A DNA stretch of 64,000 nucleotides. Origin: JABMMZ01 sp044341025. GTDB lineage: Bacteria; Bacteroidota; Bacteroidia; NS11-12g; UBA955. Both the position numbers and the translations under genes were made by a program. The notes below the pieces were generated by a model. It was not told the DNA's origin. It saw only the letters and a program-made list of their open reading frames with translations, and did not search any database. The DNA lies in assembly GCA_044341025.1 (NCBI GenBank), contig JBIISM010000008.1, positions 1 to 64,000 of the forward strand, written 5' to 3'. Position 1 is the stretch's first letter, and every line of letters begins with the position of its first letter. Shown here piece by piece: positions 9,405-19,300 of this stretch.

Positions 9405-9971
9405 TTATGTAAAATCTTCTCTGTTGTATTTTTTCAAAAACTGTTCTTGTAAACTTTTAAAGCATTGGTGCTTCTTTGCTTTTACCGTATCCGAATTATT
9501 GTAATTCATTTTTTCAGCAATGGTGTTCATGTCGTAGCCATCAAAATAGAAATACGTCAGCAGTTCTTTGCATTTTTCGCCTAGCATACCCAATACCTCT
9601 TGCACTTTTTTCTTGTCATCAAACTGAAAACTGTCAGATTCTGCTGCCATTTTTTCAGTATTTATGCCATCCATTTGAACGTTTTTTGATTGTTTATTCA
9701 AACGTTTTAACCATTGATTGCGGGCAATAGCAAAAGCAAGGGTGCTAATTTTTGCTTTAAGTTCTAGCTTGTTGTTTCTAATTTTTTCCCAAATGGCGAT
9801 GCAGGTATCTTGTAAAACATCCTCGGCGTCATCGGCATTGCCGTTGTTCTTTAAAACATGGTTTTTAATGCTGTTTGCGTTGTCCTTATACAATTGTACC
9901 ATAGCGTCTTTATCGCCATCCTTTATGGCGTCTACCAGTTGCTGATCATTTAATTTTTTTCTTCCGAGCAC
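9405..9971 (-). CDS. ECF-type RNA polymerase sigma factor
   Basis: This 188-residue sigma-70 family protein has only regions 2 and 4. Region 2 contains 'AEDVLQDTCIAIWEKI' (about residues 47-62) and the DNA-melting segment 'ISTLAFAIARNQWLKRL'. Region 4 has the helix-turn-helix around 'MNTIAEKMNYNNSDTVKAKK' (about 148-167). The start is a GTG. It heads a sigma/anti-sigma/dapF transcript and is divergent from the htrA-type protease, which suggests an envelope-stress regulon. That regulatory link is inferred from gene order only. Confidence 0.9.
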   Translation of the reverse strand: MLGRKKLNDQQLVDAIKDGDKDAMVQLYKDNANSIKNHVLKNNGNADDAEDVLQDTCIAIWEKIRNNKLELKAKISTLAFAIARNQWLKRLNKQSKNVQMDGINTEKMAAESDSFQFDDKKKVQEVLGMLGEKCKELLTYFYFDGYDMNTIAEKMNYNNSDTVKAKKHQCFKSLQEQFLKKYNREDFT

Positions 9972-10044
9972 CTTGGTGGATGTTTAATACAATTTTGTCG
10001 AGAAAGGTAAACAGACAAAAACTTTTTAAAGCGAAATTGCGTTA

Positions 10045-10052
10045 CAAAAGTA
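10045..10052 (-). promoter_or_regulatory. Possible -7 element of the sigma-factor operon
   Basis: On the minus strand this is TACTTTTG, an exact TAnnTTTG match about 75 bases before the GTG start of the sigma gene, inside the 144-base divergent region shared with the HtrA-type protease. A -33 TTG at normal spacing is not obvious. Confidence 0.4.
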
Positions 10053-10115
10053 ATCAAAAAAAGATTGGAACATCTTTTGAATCAATAAAAAAAACATATC
10101 AATTACACGAACAGT

Positions 10116-11603
10116 ATGAAAAAAGTATTTGGAATTTTTGCAATTGCCCTTTGTGGCGGCCTAGTAGCTTTAGGCATTAATGGAGTCGTTAACAAATTCT
10201 CTGATTCAGGCAGCTTTGAAGAAATGCAATCTAAGCATGCCAAATTTGCCAGTTTAATAGAAGATGGTGGCAAGGGTTACGGATTTGATTTTGTAAAAGT
10301 ATCTGAGGTCAGCACACCAGCTGTGGTGCACATTAAATCACATTTTGAACAAGTAAAGTCGAGCAATCCGCATGGTGGTGGAAATGGCCAGCAGATTGAC
10401 CCATTCGAATTTTTTAGAGACCACGGCATGGACTTCGATATGCCAAGAGGTCCGGGCATGGCAGCGGGCAGCGGTGTTATTATTACCCAAGACGGTTACA
10501 TTGTAACCAATAACCACGTGGTGGACAATGCCAGTAAAATAGAAGTCATTTTAAACAACAAACGCACCTATATAGCCCAGGTTATTGGGGTTGATAAGAC
10601 CACCGATTTGGCCTTAATAAAAATAGATGAAAAGAATTTAAATTTTATGTCGTTTGGCAACAGCGATGAAGCCAAAGTAGGTCAATGGGTATTAGCCGTT
10701 GGCAATCCGATGAACTTAACCAGCACCGTTACTGCGGGTATTATTAGTGCCAAAGGCAGAAGCATTGACTTGTTAAGAAGTGAAGACAACCAATATGCAA
10801 TAGAAAATTTTATTCAAACAGATGCGGCCATTAACCCGGGAAACAGTGGGGGCGCGCTGGTAAATGTAAAAGGCGAGCTTATTGGAATCAATACAGCCAT
10901 TGCTTCACAAACCGGTTCATACACGGGTTATGGATTTGCTGTTCCAGTTAATTTGGTAAAAAAGGTAATGGATGATTTGTTGAAATTCGGAAAAGTTCAG
11001 CGTGCCGTTTTGGGTGTTGCCATTCAAGAAATAACGCAAGAAATAGCGGAGAAAGAAGGCTTGAAAGATTTGAACGGGGTATTGGTTCAAGAAGTTAGCG
11101 AAGGCGGATCAGCACAAAAAGCTGGTGTTAAAAAAGGTGATGTAATTCAAAAGATAAATGGAGTTGCCGTAAACAGCGTATCTGGTTTGCAAGAAGAAAT
11201 AGGCAAGTTCCGTCCTGGCGATAAAATCAATGTTCAAGCGAATAGAAAAGGAGAGTCCAAAGTCATACAGGTAACCTTAAAAGGCCTAGACGGAAAAGAA
11301 AGTTTGAGCATGGCCGAGAAAAATGATGAGAACACCATCAAAGGTGTTGAGTTTGGAAACTTAAGCCAAGAAGAAAAAGACCAACTTGGAGTAAAGAATG
11401 GCGTTAAAGTTGTGGCAGTGGGCGAGGGGCCGTTTAAAGGAAAATTGCAGCTTGGTTTTGTCGTTACCAAAATTGACAAACAAGCCATTTACAGCGTACA
11501 AAATGTAAAAAGCATTTTATCGCAAGCCGATGGCGCTGTGCTGATAGAAGGAAAGAATGTCGATGGAACGGATGCTGTTATTGGGCTGAAGTTGGGGGAG
11601 TAA
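10116..11603 (+). CDS. degP: HtrA/DegP-type serine protease
   Basis: This 495-residue periplasmic protease and chaperone degrades or holds misfolded envelope proteins. It has an N-terminal membrane anchor or signal (about residues 3-22) and a trypsin-like domain with the full triad His134 ('TNNHVVDN'), Asp164 ('TTDLALIKI') and Ser244 ('NPGNSGGAL'). One clear PDZ domain follows at about 300-385, with a second, more divergent one to the C-terminus. Length fits the DegP/DegQ family. It is transcribed away from the ECF sigma operon and ends at a shared terminator with gapA. Control by that sigma factor is plausible but not shown. Confidence 0.95.
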   Translation: MKKVFGIFAIALCGGLVALGINGVVNKFSDSGSFEEMQSKHAKFASLIEDGGKGYGFDFVKVSEVSTPAVVHIKSHFEQVKSSNPHGGGNGQQIDPFEFFRDHGMDFDMPRGPGMAAGSGVIITQDGYIVTNNHVVDNASKIEVILNNKRTYIAQVIGVDKTTDLALIKIDEKNLNFMSFGNSDEAKVGQWVLAVGNPMNLTSTVTAGIISAKGRSIDLLRSEDNQYAIENFIQTDAAINPGNSGGALVNVKGELIGINTAIASQTGSYTGYGFAVPVNLVKKVMDDLLKFGKVQRAVLGVAIQEITQEIAEKEGLKDLNGVLVQEVSEGGSAQKAGVKKGDVIQKINGVAVNSVSGLQEEIGKFRPGDKINVQANRKGESKVIQVTLKGLDGKESLSMAEKNDENTIKGVEFGNLSQEEKDQLGVKNGVKVVAVGEGPFKGKLQLGFVVTKIDKQAIYSVQNVKSILSQADGAVLIEGKNVDGTDAVIGLKLGE

Positions 11604-11622
11604 TGAGGGTCTAGGGTTTAGC

Positions 11623-11640
11623 TCCCGAAAGCTTTCGGGA
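11623..11640. repeat. 18-bp perfect palindrome
   Basis: TCCCGAAAGCTTTCGGGA is a perfect palindrome 19 bases after the htrA stop. It could be a small dispersed intergenic element or part of a transcription end site, but it has no T-tract of its own. Confidence 0.7.
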
Positions 11641-11714
11641 TAGGGGATAGTTTTTATTGAAATGCTTCAAGGTTTCGATTAATAACCATTAACAAATAAC
11701 TATTAACAAATAAC

Positions 11715-11746
11715 TAAAAAAGGAGAGCATTTGCTCTCCTTTTTTT
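11715..11746. terminator. Bidirectional intrinsic terminator
   Basis: The stem GGAGAGCA/TGCTCTCC with a two-base loop is flanked by an A-run on the left and a T-run on the right, so it works in both directions. It sits between the convergent htrA-type gene and gapA and should end both. Confidence 0.9.
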
Positions 11747-11770
11747 ATGAAATTTTAATTTTTATATTGA

Positions 11771-12757
11771 TTAACCAATCTTAGCCATTAGGTCAACAAT
11801 GCGGTTGCTGTATCCAGCTTCGTTGTCGTACCAACCTACAACTTTGATGGTGTTTCCAATAACCATGGTTAGGTCGCTGTCGAATACACAAGAGTGCGGG
11901 TTTCCAACGATGTCTATAGATACCAATGGGTCGATTGAGAATTCAAGTATGCCTTTTAAAGCGCCATTAGCAGCAGCTTTGAAAGCAGCATTGATTTCAT
12001 CTTTGCTTTTTGGATTGCGAACATTACAAGTAAAGTCGGTTACAGAACCATCTGGAATAGGCACACGCATTGCGTTACCATTCAATTTACCGTTTAAGTG
12101 TGGCATGACCAAACCAACCGCTTTAGCAGCGCCGGTACTGGTTGGGATGATGCTGTATGCAGCAGCTCTGGCTCTGCGCAAATCTTTATGAGGTGCGTCT
12201 TGTAAGTTTTGGTCTGAAGTATACGCGTGGATGGTGGTCATGAAACCATTTTCGATTCCACAAAGATCATCCAATATTTTTACCATTGGCGCCAAGCAGT
12301 TGGTTGTGCAAGAAGCGTTAGATAAAATTGTCTCAGTACCATCTAAAGTATTGTCGTTAACACCTAGAACAATTGTTTTCATTTCGCCAGTTGCAGGCGC
12401 AGAGATAACCACTTTCTTAGCACCAGCAGTCATGTGTTGACCAGCTGATTCAACGTCGGTAAAACGGCCTGTAGATTCAAGAACCACGTCTACATTCATA
12501 GCAGCCCAAGGCAATGCAGCAGGGTTACGCTCAGCAAGAGCAGCAATAGACTTACCATTAACAATAAGGGCATCTTCAGTATATTCAACTGTGCCATTAA
12601 ATTTACCGTGTACTGAGTCAAACTTCAGCAAGTGCGCTAAAGTTTTATTGTCGGTAAGGTCATTTATGGCCACTACTTCAATGTCATTTCTTTGGCTCAT
12701 TACTCTAAAAGCCATCCGGCCAATGCGGCCAAAACCATTAATTGCTACGCGTATCAT
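11771..12757 (-). CDS. gap: Glyceraldehyde-3-phosphate dehydrogenase, type I
   Basis: This glycolytic/gluconeogenic enzyme of 328 residues converts glyceraldehyde-3-phosphate to 1,3-bisphosphoglycerate with NAD(P). The Rossmann motif 'INGFGRIGRM' is at residues 6-15. The catalytic Cys150 lies in 'SNASCTTNC' and its partner His177 in 'TTIHAYTSDQ'. The family's C-terminal 'WYDNEAGYSNR' is intact. It is a single-gene unit with a -7 element just upstream and a shared terminator downstream. Confidence 0.98.
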   Translation of the reverse strand: MIRVAINGFGRIGRMAFRVMSQRNDIEVVAINDLTDNKTLAHLLKFDSVHGKFNGTVEYTEDALIVNGKSIAALAERNPAALPWAAMNVDVVLESTGRFTDVESAGQHMTAGAKKVVISAPATGEMKTIVLGVNDNTLDGTETILSNASCTTNCLAPMVKILDDLCGIENGFMTTIHAYTSDQNLQDAPHKDLRRARAAAYSIIPTSTGAAKAVGLVMPHLNGKLNGNAMRVPIPDGSVTDFTCNVRNPKSKDEINAAFKAAANGALKGILEFSIDPLVSIDIVGNPHSCVFDSDLTMVIGNTIKVVGWYDNEAGYSNRIVDLMAKIG

Positions 12758-12788
12758 GTTGTAAATTATTGTTTATTAAATGTGGCTG

Positions 12789-12796
12789 CAAAGGTA
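12789..12796 (-). promoter_or_regulatory. Possible -7 element of the gap promoter
   Basis: On the minus strand this is TACCTTTG, an exact TAnnTTTG match about 32 bases before the gap start, which would give a short leader. The -33 region is all A/T with no clear TTG. Confidence 0.45.
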
Positions 12797-12822
12797 ATTT
12801 TATTTTTTTTTAAAAGAAGTAT

Positions 12823-12851
12823 TTGTATTTTAATTTTTTTTATTATTTTTG
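12823..12851 (+). promoter_or_regulatory. Promoter of tRNA-Glu
   Basis: A TTG at 12823-12825 and TATTTTTG at 12844-12851 match the Bacteroidota -33/-7 pair with an 18-base spacer, ending 36 bases before the tRNA. This is one of the clearest promoters in the window. Confidence 0.65.
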
Positions 12852-12887
12852 CACTCCCCAAAACGGGGTTGCTAGTCAAAAACAATT

Positions 12888-12959
12888 GGTCCGTTCGTCT
12901 ATCGGTTAGGACTTCAGGTTTTCATCCTGGCAAGAGGGGTTCGACTCCCCTACGGACTA
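12888..12959 (+). tRNA. tRNA-Glu (TTC anticodon)
   Basis: A 72-base cloverleaf without encoded CCA. The acceptor stem GGTCCGT pairs with ACGGACT (one G-U at the end). The D arm reads TCGTCTATCGGTTAGGA, like other bacterial tRNA-Glu. The anticodon stem TCAGG/CCTGG encloses the loop TTTTCAT, giving anticodon TTC, and the T arm is AGGGG-TTCGACT-CCCCT. A promoter precedes it and a terminator follows. Confidence 0.96.
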
Positions 12960-12973
12960 CAGTGAAGCAGAGA

Positions 12974-13003
12974 AAGCTCGGAACGAAATTCCGGGCTTTT
13001 TTT
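12974..13003 (+). terminator. Intrinsic terminator after tRNA-Glu
   Basis: The stem AGCTCGGAA/TTCCGGGCT (one G-U pair) with a short CGAAA loop is followed by seven T residues, 15 bases after the tRNA. Confidence 0.85.
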
Positions 13004-13069
13004 ATGCCTTTCAGCGAGCTTTCACCCTGTTTTAGAATAAATACAAAACAGGGCGCAGCGCATTCACTG

Positions 13070-13122
13070 TTGCCACGTACCGTGAATGGAACGAAGTGGA
13101 ATTCTCTGGTACAGTGGATACA
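13070..13122 (-). repeat. Diverged inverted copy of the left-edge repeat
   Basis: The segment with CGTGAATGGAACGAAGTGGA and then ATTCTCTGGTAC aligns over about 48 bases with the reverse complement of the 57-bp repeat at 1-169, with roughly a quarter of positions changed. Translated, both give a peptide like 'ENSxSxxSRY'. It lies in the 488-base gap 13,004-13,491; the rest of that gap shows no gene or RNA that I can support. Confidence 0.7.
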
Positions 13123-13491
13123 TATCTCTTTATAGAATGAAAGCGAAAGCGCACATTTGAACTCTCTTTTTTTTTATTCCTCATTCTCACACGCATTCTC
13201 ACATTTACTCTTTTACCTTGCATTTATTAGTATCGCAACATTTCCTTAGCTTTATAAGGATCTATTGCAAAGTGATGGAATTTGCCCTGGAGAATAGACT
13301 CTTGTAAGTGCACATTCACTCAAGTGGCCAGGTTTTGGAGGAATAGAGCTTTGTGAAAAAAATATTCGCTTTCCTCAGGTATTAATATAATTTGCATAGT
13401 ATTAGAACTTAAAGATTAGGCATTGAAATTAATGATGTGAATTTAGGGGTTGCTGGCGACATGAAATGGCGGTGATAGATTGTTTCATGCC

Positions 13492-15021
13492 TTAATCTTT
13501 CAAATATATTTCTACCCTTCTGTTCTTTTTACGGTTAACATTGTTTGTATTTGGTGCGAGAGGGTTTCTATCACCATATCCGTTAATTACGATTTGGTTT
13601 TTTACACCTTTTGATAAAAAGTACAACTTTATAGCGTCAGCTCTTTTAATAGAGAGTTCTTCGTTGTATTCCTTTTTCCCAACATTATCTGTGTGCCCAT
13701 TTATTTCTATGGTGGATGTTGGGTTTTGTTTAATTTGATCAATGATCAAATCCAAATGCTTTTCAAATGCCTTTTTTAAGGTATATGAATCAAAATCGAA
13801 AAACACATCATTAATAACAAAGGTAGGGTTACTTGTTTTTTTCAATAAGAATATATTGGTTTCAAATTCTGAATTAAGCGCTGCAATTTGCAATCCATGG
13901 ATTTCGTATCCGGGTCTGAAATTTGTCTCTCGTATTCCTCCATCCCCCGATTTGCCGCCTTGAGTGGGTTTAAATCCAAGTGGATGTGCAGAGGCTACAT
14001 AGGCATCTCCATTTTTCAATTCTTTATATCCCCAATCGTCATTTGCTGTATTTGCATCCTTTATTTCAAATGGGCCTTGCCAGGCAGTCCAGTTGTTTAA
14101 ATCGGTTCTTTTGAAAGCGTATACATTTAAATCGTTTTTTTTCTTAACATATCCGTTAGAACTCACAAACATTGTTAATCCATCTTCAGATAGCCAAGGT
14201 GTTCTCTCTGCACAAGTCGAATTAATTGTTGAACCTAAATTAATAGGAACTGTCCAATAGTCGCCATCTTTAATGCTTACATATACATCAGTATTACCCC
14301 AAAAACTTTCATTCCATTTCCATCCTTTCTTGTGATAATCTCCAATATTGCCTGGTCTATCTGAAACAAATATTATAAATGATTCGTCTTCATTCATCCA
14401 AGCATCAGATTCAGTATAAATTGAATTTACCGGTTCAGGAAAATGCTTGATTTGATAGCTGGAATTATTTTTTTCTAAATAAAACAAATCAGTTGTTTGA
14501 ACGCCCGCATCTTGGGTTTTTTTTACCCCTAATTTCTCAGGATAGTTTCCAGTTATTAACAAATTGCCGTTTTCAAATGCTTGGGTGACCACTTCATGCC
14601 CATTTGTGTTTATTTCGGATAAGGGTCTGGCATCAGACCAAACGCTTTCAACTAAATCACTGTAATAAATATCCTCGCCACCTGCTGATTTTTGTTTCGT
14701 AAAATCCAATTTGAAATCAAAAAATCCTGTCCTGTCCATTGCAGAAAAATAGAGCCTACTACCATCGGAATTTAATATAGGTAAATACTCATTCTCAGCA
14801 GTGTTTATTGAATGTCCAAGCTTAATTAAGGGTCTTTTTAAATCTATTATTTGAATTTTGCTTTCATTTGATAAAGTGGATGAATCAGCGTTTTTGCCAA
14901 TGTTATTGCCGTCTCCTTGGCCCCCTGAATTTCCGCCTCCACAACTCAATAAGAAAGTTGCAAGGGATGCAAAACCGATACCCGTTAATTTCTCTTTATA
15001 ATTTGCTTTATAGAAATGCAT
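13492..15021 (-). CDS. OmpA-family lipoprotein with PD40-type repeats
   Basis: This 509-residue outer-membrane or periplasmic lipoprotein has a signal peptide ending in the lipobox 'FLLSC' (lipidated Cys about residue 27) and a short G/N-rich spacer. A beta-propeller-like region (about 50-370) has repeated 'LYFSAMD', 'FIIFVSDRPG' and 'MFVSSNGY' strands, as in WD40-like PD40 proteins. A C-terminal OmpA peptidoglycan-binding domain (about 395-509) shows 'IEINGHTDNVG' and 'NRRVEIYL'. Such proteins link the outer membrane to peptidoglycan. It is a single gene with no obvious operon partner. Confidence 0.88.
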   Translation of the reverse strand: MHFYKANYKEKLTGIGFASLATFLLSCGGGNSGGQGDGNNIGKNADSSTLSNESKIQIIDLKRPLIKLGHSINTAENEYLPILNSDGSRLYFSAMDRTGFFDFKLDFTKQKSAGGEDIYYSDLVESVWSDARPLSEINTNGHEVVTQAFENGNLLITGNYPEKLGVKKTQDAGVQTTDLFYLEKNNSSYQIKHFPEPVNSIYTESDAWMNEDESFIIFVSDRPGNIGDYHKKGWKWNESFWGNTDVYVSIKDGDYWTVPINLGSTINSTCAERTPWLSEDGLTMFVSSNGYVKKKNDLNVYAFKRTDLNNWTAWQGPFEIKDANTANDDWGYKELKNGDAYVASAHPLGFKPTQGGKSGDGGIRETNFRPGYEIHGLQIAALNSEFETNIFLLKKTSNPTFVINDVFFDFDSYTLKKAFEKHLDLIIDQIKQNPTSTIEINGHTDNVGKKEYNEELSIKRADAIKLYFLSKGVKNQIVINGYGDRNPLAPNTNNVNRKKNRRVEIYLKD

Positions 15022-15333
15022 AATGATTAAAATATGTAATCAAAATCTTGGCCTTAAATTGAATAAATTTAAAGCATGCAATATAAGGATTTTATATGAT
15101 AAGAATTTAAAAGTGGTTTTGGTTATGATAATAAATTGTGGGATATAATTTGTTGTTAAAATGCTAATTCAAGCGCTAACAGATGTTTGAGAAACAATTT
15201 AGATTCTATAAAAGCAATTAAGAATGCGCTTAAATAATTACCGCGACTTAAATCAATATCTCTTAGGAAAAAGTAATTAAAATATCTCTTCTTTTAAATA
15301 ATAATAGATCTACCCAAAAAAAATCGGGATAAA

Positions 15334-15365
15334 TTGTTTTCTCTGAAGAAAATTAAATACATTCG
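15334..15365 (+). promoter_or_regulatory. Possible promoter of the small zinc-ribbon protein gene
   Basis: TTG at 15334-15336 and TACATTCG at 15358-15365 approximate the -33/-7 pair with a 21-base spacer, giving a start site only a few bases before the ATG at 15375. The remaining gap 15,022-15,333 holds nothing I can identify. Confidence 0.35.
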
Positions 15366-15374
15366 TAATGTCAT

Positions 15375-15743
15375 ATGAAAAAATCAATTCTAATTATTTT
15401 CGCAATAATTGCAATGTCTGCCTTGTTTGCATTTACAAATAAATTAAATGAAAACAATAATTCTGACCCGGAAATGGCAACCACGAAGTCTGCTTCCGCT
15501 GATGAGGCATGGTACATTTGTGTGAATTGTTGTAAAACAAAAAAAGCCACAACAGCGCCCTGGGAAAATGGCTGCAAGAAAGCCTCTAGTGGTATGCATA
15601 ATTATTGGTTTTGTGGCAAAGCAGGTGATTACAATTACACTTGTCGTAATTGTGATGCTGAGGTCTACTTAGCAGGAAGTTCCCCAAGTGCATCAACATG
15701 CTGTGGTGCCAATAAAGGTTCCCATTCTTGGTATCATCGCTAA
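15375..15743 (+). CDS. Small secreted protein with two zinc-ribbon-like repeats
   Basis: This 122-residue protein has a signal peptide (about 1-19) and then two tandem copies of one pattern: aromatic-x-C-x-x-C, about 13-16 residues, a C, about seven residues, then H-x-W/Y-W. The first copy starts at 'WYICVNCC' and the second at 'YTCRNCDA', ending 'HSWYH'. The C-x-x-C...C...H spacing looks like a rubredoxin or zinc-ribbon knuckle, so each repeat probably binds a metal ion or forms disulphides outside the cytoplasm. I know of no function. It is followed 94 bases later by a membrane protein on the same strand. Confidence 0.65.
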   Translation: MKKSILIIFAIIAMSALFAFTNKLNENNNSDPEMATTKSASADEAWYICVNCCKTKKATTAPWENGCKKASSGMHNYWFCGKAGDYNYTCRNCDAEVYLAGSSPSASTCCGANKGSHSWYHR

Positions 15744-15837
15744 GATGTATACTTTTTAGTATTAATTAAAAAGAATAATTTAAGTCGTTAATCTAAATCC
15801 AGTTCATAATTTCGAACCAAATAAAATACAGACAATC

Positions 15838-16287
15838 ATGACAACAGACACTACCAATCCTTCAAAATACAGTTGGAAAACCATAAGCATTTATGTTATA
15901 CTTATTGGTTTAATCATCTATTTATTCGTTCAATTGCGCGAGGCTAAAAATGGCCATACAAGTGAACTATCCCAATTGCAAAGCCAAATCGCAAAACAAG
16001 CCGAAGCTCAAAATAAATTGCAGATGGCGCTCAATCATACCCAAAAAGAGCTTGGAGAATATTTGCCCTATAAGGCTGTTATTCGTTCTGCATCGCTGAG
16101 AGATTCTATTTATGCTTTGCTGCCTTTTAAATTTGGTGAATCAGCTATGGTAATGCCAGATAGTACACCCGTTGTGGTTAATTCCCTTAGCATTGTTGGC
16201 AGTGCCACGGACTATAGTATAAAGTATGTTGTCCGCACGAAAAAAGGAGAGTACTTGCAAATTTCTCCATCAGAATTGAGAAAGTGA
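15838..16287 (+). CDS. Single-pass membrane protein with coiled coil
   Basis: I do not recognise this 149-residue protein. It has a short polar N-terminus, one TM helix (about residues 15-34), a coiled coil rich in Q, A and L (about 38-75) and a small C-terminal beta-like domain with 'SLSIVGSATDYSIKYVVRTKKGEYLQI'-type strands. The large part is most likely periplasmic. It sits 65 bases before the large membrane ATPase gene on the same strand and may be expressed with it. Confidence 0.65.
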   Translation: MTTDTTNPSKYSWKTISIYVILIGLIIYLFVQLREAKNGHTSELSQLQSQIAKQAEAQNKLQMALNHTQKELGEYLPYKAVIRSASLRDSIYALLPFKFGESAMVMPDSTPVVVNSLSIVGSATDYSIKYVVRTKKGEYLQISPSELRK

Positions 16288-16352
16288 TTTTGAATGGGTA
16301 TAGTAAACCACTGCTTAAGCATTTAACCAAATAGATTTTCAGGCAAGTTCTA

Positions 16353-19300
16353 ATGAAAAAATCATTCTACCTTTTATTGTTTACCTTAATGCTGAATGTC
16401 CTCAATGGACAATCTGTTGAGACGTTTTTGAATCATGCGAACACTTATGTTTCGCTTGCTAGGGAAAATGGCAATGATGAGTACTATTTGAACTCTGCCC
16501 TTAGGTATCTCGATAGTTGCGGTCGAATTGCCAATGCGGACTCAAAAACTGCAAAACAAATGACCGATCTGAGAAATGAAATTGAGATTGCTAAAAAAAC
16601 AAGTGAAAACAACCTCAATTATCAGATAGAATTTTATCAATTATTTACGAAAAATCCGATTCACTACGGTTTTGCAAATGACCCCATAGAATATGCGTTT
16701 GGGAATGCTTTCCAAAAAATACTTCAAGTTACAAATTCTGAAATGGGAAATAAGGACATTGCGAGTTTTAATTCATATAGCCTAATTCAGCAAGACAATT
16801 GCGATGATGAAATTACTGAGGTCAATTTTCAATATTTATGGTCCAATACAAAGCATGTTTTAATACCTAAATCACAGTTTAAATTATCCAATAATTTTCA
16901 CAAACAGCCTACGTCATCCGATACGCAGCAAATGAATGCATTGTGCAACAGTTATAAAACGAATTCCATTGGACTTTTCGAAACGCACGTCATTGATAAA
17001 GTAGATGGTATCGTTTATGTATCCGTATCCTATTCCCCTTATTACAAGGGTCGTGGATTTGGATCTACTCTATACACGGAGGGCTTTGGTGAAGATAAGC
17101 GCGGAGGCCTGCTTCCTATCGTAATATTTTTGCTGATTAGTTCCGTGTTTTATATTTCTTTTCTTGCTGTTTTTGAAGAATTGTATGATAGAATTATACG
17201 AAAATTATGGCATCAAATCTCTTTTAAGGAAATTTTGGTGCTGTTTAAAAATAAGTTTCTGTTGGTAGGTGCAAGTCAAATTCTTCCTACGGTTCTGTCC
17301 TTTATCATCGTAAACTCTGTCAAATCTATTGCGCCAGATTTAGGCACTCATTATCTTGAAACGGAGTCTTTGTTATGGGTTGTATTTATTACATTGTCTA
17401 TGAGTATTATCCCGACATTTATCAATGTTTTTGTAATCAATCGATTAGATATTGATGGGTTTCATACATCTAGGGGGTATCAAAATTTTGCAAATGCATC
17501 GATTTATGGTTCGTATTTTTCATTTTTCTATTTTTATAGTTTGAAATATGGGTCCATAGCACACGAACAACATTTTCTTTTGATCTTAGTGACCTTTATC
17601 ATAGGCCTAATACTGGGTAAATCATTGTATTTATATTTGAATAAGAAGGATGTAAAATATCTCTATAATACAGGAATCGTTGGTTTTTTTATTGTTTCAA
17701 TATTGCTAATTGGGGTGAACCTGATTGTCTTAAAGCGATTTGAAACCTCTGGATTCTTGCAAGCTTTGTTGGTTGCACTTGTTGTTGCAATTGCTTATTC
17801 CTTGTTTGAAAAGCGGAAGCAAATTGTTGCTAAAAAACTATATGATATATCCCAAACGAATTTAGCTCAATGGAATTTTTCCTACATACCTGAGGTTGTA
17901 AATCAATCCAAATTGGATTTTATTCTAAATAAGTTAACGGTTGAATTATCGGAAAGCAAATTAAATATTGTTGTTTTAACCGGACCTTCGGGAATCGGAA
18001 AAACAAGTTTTATCAATGAGTGTTTGTCTTTTCGATTAAAGGCCAATGACAGAAAGTTGCTTTACGGAGATTGCAACGAAATTCAAGAGGAGAATGAAAT
18101 ACATTTCGAACCCTTTGTTCAGGCCTTGGCTGCGGAAATAGGGATTAAGAACTTTGTGAATTCAAGGGAGCAAATATCTAGCAAGACTTCCATGCTGCAG
18201 CCTTTTCTTGAGAGTAGTCCCATCGCCTTGGACAGCTTTTTGGATTCTAATTACACCAACGCCGCAAAGACGCTTAAGGAACATTGCTACTTGGTTGCTC
18301 AAGAATTAGAAAAGCGGCAATTCAAGGGGGTTTTGGTAATTGAAGATGTACAATGGATTGATGCTGAAAGCAGAGAGTTTTTAATCAATTTATTGAAAAT
18401 TATTTCAAATAAAAATCAATTCACACAGCTGAAAACCAATTTCTCGATTCTGTTGACGGTGAGAGAGTCCAGTTCGAATGAGCACTTGAGGGGTATTGTC
18501 AATATTGATGAATTAAAGGCAGATTTAGGCGCTCAAATATCCAACATTCACTTTGAAAACATCAAACACGATGAGCTTTTTGATTACATCAATTTTGTTG
18601 AATTAATAAGCGATAAAGACGATATTTTCAATTTAGCGGATTCAAGCAAATTCATCCTCAATAATTTAATCAATCAAAAAATTGTATCAGGAAAGGCTAA
18701 CGATAATTTAGTTGAGGCCAATATTACGCCGCATTACATTTTCAAACTATTGACAAGAATGTTGGAAGATAAAACCTTGATTCCGGGTTCAGGTGGGTTG
18801 ATATTTACCAGGCAGATTACGGAAGAGGATTTGCCCAACAATGATGAAGTGGACAAATTTTATCATGCAATTTTTGATAGGATTGATTCTACGCCTGCCT
18901 TAGATAGAATACAGTGGATTCGAATTTTAGAAAGCGCGGCGATGATTGGTCAGAAATTCGACGCAGCGATTTTGGCTTCTGTTTGGGGCATTGATTTGTT
19001 GCATCTACTGCATTTTTTGGAGAGAATGGAGAAACTAGGAATTGTAAACGATGTTTATCAGGAAGACAATGTTTATCACTTCCAATCCAATAAAGTCACA
19101 GCAGCGTTAAAGAGTTATTTTGGCACTTCAAATTCAGAAGTCAAACAAATTATACTTGAATACAATAAGCGCTGGATTAATGTTCAGAACAAAGAAATAA
19201 TCAACTTGTCGAATTTCGACTTGGATAAACTCTCCGCACTTTACAGAAGGCTTAAAATAGTAAAACATATTGACGGTTTTGATAGTACATATGAGTTGGT

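Noticed and set aside
9980..10180. 66-codon frame before the HtrA-type gene
   Set aside because: It overlaps the clear start of the protease in another frame and has no recognisable content.
13032..13223. 63-codon minus-strand frame
   Set aside because: Most of it is the inverted copy of the intergenic repeat.
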